Assembly (NCBI GenBank): GCA_043810345.1
Contig: JBDROF010000116.1
Location: 1 to 26,560, forward strand
Direction of reading: 5' to 3'
DNA from: QYOJ01 sp043810345
GTDB lineage: Bacteria; Bacteroidota; Bacteroidia; Bacteroidales; FEN-979
Length of the DNA: 26,560 bases
A model generated the notes under the pieces. The model had not been told where the DNA came from. It made no database searches and saw nothing but the letters and a program-made list of their open reading frames with translations. The translations under genes were made by a program, and so were the position numbers. Below are positions 7,291 to 14,471 of this stretch, piece after piece (position 1 is the first letter of the stretch; each line of letters starts with the position of its first letter).

Positions 7291-7340
7291 TATTGTGCAA
7301 TGTTGTGCAATAATGTGCAATCATGCGCAATGTTGCGCAA
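7291..7340. repeat. decamer repeat array A (5 units)
   Basis: Five consecutive 10-nt units each end in GTGCAA or GCGCAA (for example TGTTGTGCAA, TCATGCGCAA). The unit is the reverse complement of that in the array after tRNA-Leu. The array fills the space between the divergent aroQ and TonB-receptor promoters, and its right edge (CAATTTCTTCC) abuts the receptor promoter. Confidence 0.85.
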
Positions 7341-7348
7341 TTTCTTCC

Positions 7349-7356
7349 TATCTTTG
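7349..7356 (+). promoter_or_regulatory. -7 promoter box upstream of the TPP riboswitch
   Basis: TATCTTTG would place the transcript start around 7363, just ahead of the TPP aptamer, which fits a riboswitch leader. Confidence 0.6.
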
Positions 7357-7366
7357 CCTCACTATC

Positions 7367-7445
7367 AATTAGGGGTGCCTTAACAAAAGGGCTGAGATTA
7401 TACTCGTAGAACCTGATCCGGGTAATGCCGGCGTAGGGAGACAGA
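7367..7445 (+). promoter_or_regulatory. TPP riboswitch (THI element)
   Basis: All conserved blocks of the thiamine pyrophosphate aptamer are present in order: AGGGGTGCC (7371-7379), GGGCTGAGA (7389-7397), and the J/P4-P5 block GAACCTGATCCGGGTAAT continuing through GCCGGCGTAGGGA (7409-7439). P5 pairs CCGG with CCGG. About 75 nt separate the aptamer from the receptor ATG at 7520; I see no terminator-like stem with a T-run there, so control may act on translation or through a structure I cannot resolve. It should repress the downstream receptor when TPP is abundant. Confidence 0.95.
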
Positions 7446-7519
7446 TTTCACCATTCAAGCTTAACTCCTTAATTGATCGGTTTATCGTTCATTGTTTCAT
7501 TTATTAAACTGTATCAATT

Positions 7520-9934
7520 ATGAAAAAACTAGTACTTATTCTGGGATCTTTTCTGGTCATGGGTAGTATCCATGCACAAATTACCATCCGGGGGAATGTT
7601 ACCGGCCAACGGGATGGGAAGCCCCTGCCGGGAGCGCACATCCACGTAGTAAATACCTATTACACAGCCGTCTCTGATTCAAGCGGAATATATGAGATTT
7701 CCGGCCTGCGGAGGGGAAAATACACGCTGAACTGTTCTTTCGTGGGATTCAAACCGTTTCCCATCACCTGCCGGATCAGCACAGATACCACGATCCACTT
7801 CAACCTGGAGGAGAGCGCCATCCTGGGGGAAGAGGTCAACATCGTCGCCACGAGAGCAGGCGAAAGATACCCAACAGCCTATACAACTCTTAGCGGCCTG
7901 GAAATTGAAGAAGCCAACCTGGGCCGTGACCTGCCCTATATCGTCCAGACCACTCCTTCGGTGGTCGTCACCTCCGATGCAGGGAACGGGATCGGGTATA
8001 CCGGCTTGACCATCCGCGGAACCGACCTTACCCGGATCAATGTCACCATCAACGGCATTCCCCTCAATGATGCCGAATCCCAGGGAGTATGGTTCGTTGA
8101 CCTTCCCGACCTTGCCTCCTCCTCGGAGAACATCCAGATCCAGCGGGGAGTGGGAACCTCCACCAACGGAGCCGGTGCCTTCGGAGCCACCATCAACATC
8201 CTCACCACGGAGATGAAGCAGGACCCGTATGGCGAACTGGCGGCCTCCTACGGGTCGTTCGACTCCTGGAAAACCACCTTCAAGTTTGGGACAGGGATCC
8301 TGAAACCGGGGTTGGCTGTCGACGGCCGCCTCTCCTACATCTCCTCGAACGGCTACATCGACCGGGCCTTCTCGAAGCTCAAATCGTTTTACATCAGCGG
8401 AGGCTACTACGGGAAAAAGACCACCCTGAAACTGATCACCTTTTCGGGGCATGAGAAAACCTACCAGGCGTGGGAAGGGGTACCGCGGGATTCGCTCAGC
8501 ACCCACCGGACCTACAATCCCGCCGGTGAGTACACCGATTCTACCGGCCAGATCTGCTACTACGACAACCAGACCGACAATTACCAGCAGGATCACTACC
8601 AGCTCCTCTTCTCTCAGAAGCTGGGCGCCCGCTGGAACATCAACGCCGCCCTCTTCCTGATCAATGGAAAGGGTTATTACGAGAGCTATAAACAGGACAA
8701 ATCGTTTGCCGAATACGGGTTAGAGGATGTGATCATCGGAGGCGACACCATCACCGAAACCAGCCTGGTCAACCAGAAATGGCTGGATAACAGCTTCTAC
8801 GGCCTGACCTTCTCCACCAACTATATGATCCCCGACCAGCTCCGGCTAATCATCGGGGGAGGCATTACACAGTATTACGGCAAGCACTTCGGTAAAGTCA
8901 TCTGGGCACAGTTTGCCTCCAACGGCGATAACAGCCGTGACTGGTATTTCAACACCGGATTGAAAAACGATATTAACATCTATGCGAAAACCACATGGAC
9001 GCTGATGAAGAAACTCACGCTGTTTGCCGATCTCCAGTACCGGTATGTGGATTACAGGATGAACGGGACGCTGGATGATCTGCAGTCACTGGAACAAGAG
9101 CATACCTTCCATTTTTTCAATCCGAAAGCGGGACTCTTTTACAACTTCACCGATCACCTGAATGGCTATTTCTCCTTCAGCGTGGGCAACCGGGAACCCA
9201 GCCGGAACAATTACAAGGATGCCGATCCAAACCGCATTCCCACCTCTGAAAGGCTCTATGATTATGAGCTGGGAACCACTTTCAAACGTTCAAAGTGGAT
9301 GGCCGGGATCAACCTCTACTATATGGATTACCGGGATCAGCTGGTGCTCACAGGCGAAATCAATAACGTGGGTGAGGCGATCATGGTCAATGTTCCGCAT
9401 AGTTACCGGACCGGGATTGAGGTGACAGCCGGTGTCAATCTCTGGAAGAAGCTGAAATGGGATTTCACGGGAACCTTCAGCCTGAATAAGATTAAAAACT
9501 TTACCGAGTATGTTGACGATTACGACTCCACCTGGAATTTCACCGGGCAAACAGCCACTTTTCTCGGAAAAACCGATCTCTCCTTCTCCCCCAATGTGAT
9601 TGTGGGCAGTATCCTCACCTGCAAACCAGTAAAAGGATTGACCGCCTCACTCCACTCCAGGTACATCGGGAAACAATACATCGACAACACCGCCAATGAT
9701 GAACGGTCACTTCACGCCTACTTTGTGAACAACCTTGTGCTTGGTTATCAGTTCAGGCTCAAACCCTTTTCCGAGATCGGGATCAGCCTGATGATCAATA
9801 ACCTCTTCGGTGAACGGTATGAAACCAACGCCTGGATCTACCGGTACAATTTCAATGGAAGGCAGTATGAGGTGAACGGGTACTTCCCTCAGGCACTGAT
9901 TAACTATATGGTTGGTATCACGCTGAAGCTCTGA
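7520..9934 (+). CDS. TonB-dependent outer-membrane receptor, probable thiamine importer
   Basis: 804 aa. Signal peptide 1-19 (cleavage before Gln20), a CarboxypepD_reg-like beta domain at about 21-105 (GKPLPGAHIHVVNTYYTAVSD, slightly over its core), a plug at about 115-235 (TIRGTDLTRINVTINGIPLND, QIQRGVGTSTNGAGAFGATINI), then a 22-strand barrel to the C-terminus. TonB-dependent receptors take scarce ligands across the outer membrane using energy from TonB-ExbBD. The ligand assignment rests on the TPP riboswitch directly upstream: TPP-controlled outer-membrane receptors in Bacteroidota are established or predicted thiamine importers. No SusD-like partner, inner-membrane thiamine transporter or thi gene is in the window. 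No TonB box was identified with confidence. The M16 protease gene follows after 82 bp. Confidence 0.93.
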   Translation: MKKLVLILGSFLVMGSIHAQITIRGNVTGQRDGKPLPGAHIHVVNTYYTAVSDSSGIYEISGLRRGKYTLNCSFVGFKPFPITCRISTDTTIHFNLEESAILGEEVNIVATRAGERYPTAYTTLSGLEIEEANLGRDLPYIVQTTPSVVVTSDAGNGIGYTGLTIRGTDLTRINVTINGIPLNDAESQGVWFVDLPDLASSSENIQIQRGVGTSTNGAGAFGATINILTTEMKQDPYGELAASYGSFDSWKTTFKFGTGILKPGLAVDGRLSYISSNGYIDRAFSKLKSFYISGGYYGKKTTLKLITFSGHEKTYQAWEGVPRDSLSTHRTYNPAGEYTDSTGQICYYDNQTDNYQQDHYQLLFSQKLGARWNINAALFLINGKGYYESYKQDKSFAEYGLEDVIIGGDTITETSLVNQKWLDNSFYGLTFSTNYMIPDQLRLIIGGGITQYYGKHFGKVIWAQFASNGDNSRDWYFNTGLKNDINIYAKTTWTLMKKLTLFADLQYRYVDYRMNGTLDDLQSLEQEHTFHFFNPKAGLFYNFTDHLNGYFSFSVGNREPSRNNYKDADPNRIPTSERLYDYELGTTFKRSKWMAGINLYYMDYRDQLVLTGEINNVGEAIMVNVPHSYRTGIEVTAGVNLWKKLKWDFTGTFSLNKIKNFTEYVDDYDSTWNFTGQTATFLGKTDLSFSPNVIVGSILTCKPVKGLTASLHSRYIGKQYIDNTANDERSLHAYFVNNLVLGYQFRLKPFSEIGISLMINNLFGERYETNAWIYRYNFNGRQYEVNGYFPQALINYMVGITLKL

Positions 9935-10016
9935 TGAGAGCTAATTTTCTTTGGGGAGTGGTTAAAATTTAATAATCTTGCATATTATTTTGTTGCCACC
10001 AATAACATTTCACGAT

Positions 10017-12848
10017 ATGAAACGCTTTTTCTGTTCAATAGTACTGCCTTTAGTGGTATTATTCCCGGCAGGATGGGGCTTTAGCCAGACTACCTCCATC
10101 GATTATTCCTACATCCTTCCAGTAGATCCTGCAGTCAGGATGGGTCAGCTCGACAACGGTCTGGTCTATTACATCCGGCTGAACAAGAAACCGGAAAAAC
10201 GGGTAGAACTGCGCCTGGCCGTCAACGCAGGATCCATCCTGGAGAACGATGACCAGCAGGGACTGGCTCATTTCACCGAGCATATGTGCTTCAACGGGAC
10301 CAAGACCTTCCCTAAAAATGAGCTCATCAATTTCCTGCAAAAGACAGGAGTCCAGTTTGGAGCGGATATCAATGCGTATACCAGTTTTGATGAGACGGTA
10401 TACATGCTTCAACTCCCCACCGATGAACCAGGGTTGGTAGATAAGGGGTTTCAGGTGCTGGAAGACTGGGCGCATAATGTCACATTCGATGGCAAGGAGA
10501 TTGACAAAGAACGGGGTGTGATTGTGGAGGAGTGGCGACTCGGTTTGGGAGCCCAGGACAGGATGATGAAGAAGTTTCTTCCGGTGATTCTTAAAGGCTC
10601 ACGGTATGCCGAACGGGTTCCGATCGGGAAAGTCGAGGTCCTTGAAAATTTCAAGCATGAGACCCTCCGCAGTTTCTACCGTGATTGGTACAGGCCAGCC
10701 CTTCAGGCAATTGTTGTTGTAGGAGATATTAATCCTGATTCGGCAGAACAACAGATCATTGCACATTTTTCCGGACTAAAAAACCCCGGGCAAAGCAGGG
10801 AGCGAATTACGCATGATCTGCCCGGGAACGAGGAGCCGTTAATAGCCATCGTCACCGACCCTGAGGCGATGCAAAATATCATCATGATGTTCTGGAAGCA
10901 TCCGGTACTGGAGATAATAAACCTGGGGGATTTAAAGACAAATGTCACCGGTGAACTTTTTACTGGTATGCTGAACCAGCGGTTCTCCGAACTTTCCCAG
11001 AAGCCCGATTGTCCGTTTGTCTTCGCGAATGCCGGTTATGGAAAATTCCTGGCCAGGAGCAATGATGCTTACGTTCTTGTCACCATGCCTAAAGAGAACA
11101 AGATTGACCAATCCCTTGCTGTAATCCTGGCCGAGAACCAGCGGGTCAGACAATTCGGCTTTACCTCCACAGAGTTTGAACGGCAGAAAGAGGATATGCT
11201 GAGCCAGTATGAGAAAGCAGCAAAAGAGTTTGACAAAACCGAGTCCGCGAAGCTGGCAGGGGAATATGTACGGAATTATCTGAATGGAGATCCTATTCCG
11301 GGGATACAGAATGAGTTCATTTATGTGTCAAAGCTTCTCCCCGAAATCTCCCTTGAGGAGGTAAATAACCTGGCGAAACAATGGATCACCGATGAAAACC
11401 TTGCCATGGTGATCATGGGGCCTGAAAAGGAGGGGTTGCAGATCCCATCTGCCGAAGAGGTTCTTTCCGTGATTGAAAATTCCAGGACGGAAGAGCTGGA
11501 ACCATACGTAGATACTTACAGGGAGGCCCCCCTGGTTCCGGGAGAGCTGCCCGGAACGACGATAATTAACAAGAGTTATAATTCCGAGCTTGCATTCACG
11601 GAATTAACCCTCTCCAACGGCGTGAAAGTCATTCTGAAACCTACCCTGTTCAAGAATGATGAGATCATTATTTCGGCTTTTAGTCCTGGTGGCAACTCCC
11701 TCTATCCAGATGACCTGTTCCTTTCCGCCAATTTTACTGCCTCAATCATTGATCAGAGTGGTGCCGGTGAGTTCGATAACATCGAACTTCAAAAGAAGCT
11801 GAAAGGGAAGAACCTCTCCATCTCTCCATACATCAGCGACGTGAAGGAGGGTTTCAACGGAAGCACCTCCCCGAAAGACTTCGAAACGCTAATGGAGCTG
11901 GTATACCTCTATTTTGATGCTCCAAGGAAAGATACGACCGCATTTGGCGCTTTTATATCCCAGATGGAGAACCAGATGAAGTTCATGAAGGGCAATCCCA
12001 TCATGGCGTTTTACGATACCCTGTTTAAAACAGCGTTTCCTGGGTCACAACGCATCGTCATCTTCCCATCCGAGAAGCAACTGAAGAGCATTCAGCTCGA
12101 TGATGTATTCAGGATATACAGTGAGCGGTTTGCCGATGCATCCGACTTCACATTTATCCTGGTCGGAAACTTCGATACCGACTCACTAACCCCGATGGTA
12201 ATGAAATATCTGGGCAGTCTGCCTGCCGTCAGAAGAGAAGAGACCTGGCAGGACAGGGCCCCGGTATTTGCTTCCGGGATCACCGATATCACTTTCTACA
12301 AAGGGACCGATCCACAGAGTATGGTAGGGATTGTTCTTTCGGAACCAATTGTGTGGAATAATGAGAACATCCTCTATATCAATATGTTGAAAGAGATCCT
12401 CCAGATCAAACTGATTGAGGTGATCCGGGAGAAGCTAAGCGGAGTTTACTCTCCCCAGATCATGCTGAACCTAGATAAATACCCGAAACCGGAATTCATG
12501 ATGGGGATCCTGTTCGGTTGCTCTCCTAAAACTACAGATAAGCTGACGAAGGCGGTTTTTGGAGAGATCAAAAAGATCCTGAAGAGGGGACCTACAGCGG
12601 AAGACCTCATCAAGGCCAAGGAGGCTTTGATCCGTAGCCGGGAGACCGATCTGGAAAAGAATAACTTCTGGGCCGGCAAGATAGAATCGATCTACTTTCA
12701 GGGTGAAGATCCTGCCAGTGTATTGAATTTCAAAGAGCGGGTCAACGCGGTGACGCTTGAGGAGCTTCAACATGCTGCCAATAGCTTGTTTAAGACCGAC
12801 CATTACGTGCGGGTGGTCCTTATGCCTGAAGCAGTGGCAAAAAAATAA
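10017..12848 (+). CDS. M16 family zinc metalloprotease (PqqL-like, two-domain)
   Basis: 943 aa from the ATG at 10017; the upstream in-frame extension adds 13 unlikely residues. Signal peptide about 1-23 (ending WGFSQ), so periplasmic or outer-membrane-facing. The first M16 unit has the inverted zinc motif H85-F-T-E88-H89 and the third ligand E165 (KERG), 76 residues after H89. The second, catalytically inactive half begins around residue 520 (ELTLSNGVKVILKP). Both halves form the closed chamber typical of the family, which degrades peptides. E. coli PqqL and Pectobacterium FusC, its relatives, work with TonB-dependent receptors to digest imported protein. A weak -7-like TAATCTTG at 9973-9980 could give its own promoter. 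smpB follows after 3 bp. Confidence 0.93.
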   Translation: MKRFFCSIVLPLVVLFPAGWGFSQTTSIDYSYILPVDPAVRMGQLDNGLVYYIRLNKKPEKRVELRLAVNAGSILENDDQQGLAHFTEHMCFNGTKTFPKNELINFLQKTGVQFGADINAYTSFDETVYMLQLPTDEPGLVDKGFQVLEDWAHNVTFDGKEIDKERGVIVEEWRLGLGAQDRMMKKFLPVILKGSRYAERVPIGKVEVLENFKHETLRSFYRDWYRPALQAIVVVGDINPDSAEQQIIAHFSGLKNPGQSRERITHDLPGNEEPLIAIVTDPEAMQNIIMMFWKHPVLEIINLGDLKTNVTGELFTGMLNQRFSELSQKPDCPFVFANAGYGKFLARSNDAYVLVTMPKENKIDQSLAVILAENQRVRQFGFTSTEFERQKEDMLSQYEKAAKEFDKTESAKLAGEYVRNYLNGDPIPGIQNEFIYVSKLLPEISLEEVNNLAKQWITDENLAMVIMGPEKEGLQIPSAEEVLSVIENSRTEELEPYVDTYREAPLVPGELPGTTIINKSYNSELAFTELTLSNGVKVILKPTLFKNDEIIISAFSPGGNSLYPDDLFLSANFTASIIDQSGAGEFDNIELQKKLKGKNLSISPYISDVKEGFNGSTSPKDFETLMELVYLYFDAPRKDTTAFGAFISQMENQMKFMKGNPIMAFYDTLFKTAFPGSQRIVIFPSEKQLKSIQLDDVFRIYSERFADASDFTFILVGNFDTDSLTPMVMKYLGSLPAVRREETWQDRAPVFASGITDITFYKGTDPQSMVGIVLSEPIVWNNENILYINMLKEILQIKLIEVIREKLSGVYSPQIMLNLDKYPKPEFMMGILFGCSPKTTDKLTKAVFGEIKKILKRGPTAEDLIKAKEALIRSRETDLEKNNFWAGKIESIYFQGEDPASVLNFKERVNAVTLEELQHAANSLFKTDHYVRVVLMPEAVAKK

Positions 12849-12851
12849 CCA

Positions 12852-13301
12852 ATGGCCGACGGGATAACGATTAAGAATAAAAAAGCACGCCACGAGTTTT
12901 TCCTGTTGCAGGAGTATACTGCAGGGATCCAGCTTACGGGTACCGAGATCAAATCGATCCGTGCCGGAAAGGCCTCTATCGCTGATGCCTACTGTACCTT
13001 TTCAGGAGAGGAACTGTTTGTCCGTGCCATGCATATTGCCGAATATGCATACGGCACACATTACAACCACGAACCAAAACGTGACCGGAAACTACTGCTG
13101 AACAAGCGGGAGCTGAAGAAACTGAAGACCAAGGTCAATGAACGTGGGTTTACCATCATCCCGGTGGTCCTTTTTATCAATGAGAAAGGGCTGGCCAAAC
13201 TCAACATAGCCCTGGCCAGGGGAAAACATGTTTACGACAAGCGTGAAACCCTGAAGCAGAAAGACATCAAACGAGAGATCGAACGACACTCAAGCGATTA
13301 A
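12852..13301 (+). CDS. smpB: SsrA-binding protein SmpB
   Basis: 149 aa. It binds tmRNA and brings it to stalled ribosomes for trans-translation, so that incomplete proteins receive a degradation tag. Family hallmarks: IKNKKARHEFFLLQEYTAGI (residues 7-26), LTGTEIKSIRAGKASI, then HYNHEPKRDRKLLLNKREL and the basic C-terminal tail DKRETLKQKDIKREI that inserts into the mRNA channel. The start lies 3 bp after the stop of the M16 protease gene, so it is probably translated from the same transcript. Other members of this quality-control theme (tig, clpP, clpX) lie 4 kb downstream. The tmRNA gene itself is not in the window. Confidence 0.97.
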   Translation: MADGITIKNKKARHEFFLLQEYTAGIQLTGTEIKSIRAGKASIADAYCTFSGEELFVRAMHIAEYAYGTHYNHEPKRDRKLLLNKRELKKLKTKVNERGFTIIPVVLFINEKGLAKLNIALARGKHVYDKRETLKQKDIKREIERHSSD

Positions 13302-13313
13302 GAAATCAACACA

Positions 13314-13424
13314 TTTAACCACAAAGGACTCAAAGGATACCACGAAGGGGCACAAAGGAAGAAAAATAATCGATCGACAATCACGTTAATCAGTGTAAAT
13401 CCGTATTAATCTGTGTAATCCGTG
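13314..13424. repeat. intergenic word repeats (CACAAAGGA and TTAATCnGTGTAAATCCGT)
   Basis: Two low-complexity blocks fill the smpB/thioredoxin gap. Positions 13314-13361 contain near-copies of CACAAAGGA/CACGAAGG words. Positions 13386-13405 and 13406-13424 are two copies of a 19-20 nt unit TTAATC[A/T]GTGTAA(A)TCCGT. I find no clear TAnnTTTG promoter for the next gene here. Confidence 0.65.
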
Positions 13425-13458
13425 TTCCATTTATCTAACTCAACGAACCTCAAAAAAC

Positions 13459-14052
13459 ATGAATAAAACCCATACAATCCTCTTCCTCTTCCTGGTCGTT
13501 TTCACCTTGGGAACCACCGCCCAATCCACCACCTCCACCACTACCACCACTTCCACTACCCCCACTACCCCCACTACCCCCACCACCCCAAAGATCAAGT
13601 GGATGTCGTTTGAGCAGGCGTATGAACTGAATAAAACCAAACCCAAGAAGATCTTCATCGACATGTACACCGACTGGTGCGGCTGGTGCAAGCGGATGGA
13701 TGCCACCACCTTTGCTCATCCGGAGATTGTCGATTACATGAACAAGAACTTCTACAACGTAAAGATGGATGCCGAGCGGAAAGATACCGTAGTGATTGAC
13801 GGAACGACCTTTGTCAACCCCAATCCGGAAGGACGCCGTTCCTCGCACCAGCTTGCCATCGAGCTGCTGCGCGGACAGATGTCCTACCCCTCCTTTGTAT
13901 TTCTGAATGAAAAGAGCCAGCTACTGACCGTCGTTGCCGGTTACCAGCCTGCCAAAGAGTTTGAACCGATCCTTCACTACTTTGCCGAAGATGCCTTCTC
14001 CGATCAGCAGTGGGAGGAGTTTAAGGTGAACTTTAAGGGAAAGGTAGAGTAG
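13459..14052 (+). CDS. secreted thioredoxin-like protein with Thr/Pro linker
   Basis: 197 aa. Signal peptide 1-22 (ending TTAQ), then a linker at residues 23-44 of only Ser, Thr and Pro, including four T-T-P units. A thioredoxin fold follows: IFIDMYTDWCGWCKRMDATTF (core; residues 65-85) with the redox pair C74-G-W-C77, and the cis-proline in MSYPSFVF. It belongs to the thioredoxin_7/DUF255-like periplasmic group that reduces or forms disulfides. A segment KDTVVIDGTTFVNPNPEGRR between the active site and the second half is longer than in classical thioredoxin. The linker probably spaces the domain from the membrane or is a glycosylation target; this is inference. It stands alone. Confidence 0.9.
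   Translation: MNKTHTILFLFLVVFTLGTTAQSTTSTTTTTSTTPTTPTTPTTPKIKWMSFEQAYELNKTKPKKIFIDMYTDWCGWCKRMDATTFAHPEIVDYMNKNFYNVKMDAERKDTVVIDGTTFVNPNPEGRRSSHQLAIELLRGQMSYPSFVFLNEKSQLLTVVAGYQPAKEFEPILHYFAEDAFSDQQWEEFKVNFKGKVE
13555..13590 (+). repeat. 9-bp coding tandem repeat (ACTACCCCC)
   Basis: ACTACCCCC occurs three times exactly (13555-13563, 13564-13572, 13573-13581), followed by a diverged ACCACCCCA. It encodes T-T-P units in frame, so changes in copy number would keep the reading frame. Confidence 0.85.
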
Positions 14053-14060
14053 TTGCCAAT

Positions 14061-14170
14061 TCATGGCAATGATGCGCAATGATGCGCAATGTTGTGCAAT
14101 GATGCGCAATGTTGTGCAATGATGCGCAATGTTGCGCAATGTTGTGCAATGTTGTGCAATGATGCGCAAT
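14061..14170. repeat. decamer repeat array B, 3' of tRNA-His
   Basis: Eleven 10-nt units in perfect phase: TCATGGCAAT, then ten of the type GATGCGCAAT, GTTGTGCAAT or GTTGCGCAAT. On the minus strand they read ATTGCRCA(A/T)C and begin 10 nt after the 3' end of tRNA-His. They also lie just downstream of the thioredoxin-like gene stop at 14052. Confidence 0.92.
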
Positions 14171-14179
14171 TCTTTCTGG

Positions 14180-14254
14180 GGTGGAAGATGGGACTCGAAC
14201 CCACGACCCTCAGAACCACAATCTGATGCTCTAACCTGCTGAGCTACATCCACC
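14180..14254 (-). tRNA. tRNA-His(GTG)
   Basis: The minus strand folds as a tRNA with the extra G-1 opposite C73 that marks tRNA-His. Acceptor stem GTGGATG/CTTCCAC (U6-U67 mismatch), D arm GCTC...GAGC, anticodon stem-loop TCAGA-TTGTGGT-TCTGA (anticodon GTG), T arm GTGGG-TTCGAGT-CCCAT. CCA is not encoded. Confidence 0.95.
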
Positions 14255-14266
14255 GTTTTGAGGGGG

Positions 14267-14274
14267 CAAATTTA
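14267..14274 (-). promoter_or_regulatory. -7 promoter box of tRNA-His
   Basis: The minus strand reads TAAATTTG (TAnnTTTG), ending 12 nt before the first base of the tRNA. Confidence 0.5.
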
Positions 14275-14299
14275 ATACTTTTTTCGAAATTTAATGCGC

Positions 14300-14307
14300 T
14301 ATCTTTG
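14300..14307 (+). promoter_or_regulatory. -7 promoter box upstream of the OppC-type permease
   Basis: TATCTTTG lies 164 nt upstream of the TTG start of the permease. The inferred leader would contain nearly the entire inverted repeat 14312-14458. Confidence 0.4.
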
Positions 14308-14311
14308 CCAT

Positions 14312-14458
14312 GGAATAACCAATCATCAAATTCCAAATAACAAATAAATTTCAAGATCCAATCTTCGAAGTACCAAACTGGTTGATTAAAATGTTTAGAT
14401 CATTGGAGCTTCGGCTATTGGAACTTATTTGTATTTTGGCATTTGGTTATTGGTGATT
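14312..14458. repeat. long imperfect inverted repeat (CCAAATAACAAATAA words)
   Basis: The left half (from 14312: ATAACCAATCATCAAATTCC and on) and the reverse complement of the right half (AATCACCAATAACCAAATGCC and on; core words shared) align over about 60 bp with scattered mismatches, including CCAAATAAC/CAAATAA and TCTTCGAAG/GCCGAAGC. It uses the same words as 6660-6810 and lies in the leader of the permease gene. Confidence 0.7.
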
Positions 14459-14471
14459 AAGAGAAACCTAC

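Noticed and set aside
7223..7330. N-terminal extension of AroQ by 36 residues
   Set aside because: It would translate the decamer array and precede the aroQ promoter box at 7241-7248; family proteins begin at MKLIIING.
7679..8596. 305-residue open frame on the minus strand
   Set aside because: It lies wholly antisense to the TonB-dependent receptor, which has clear domains; the frame is open because of codon composition.
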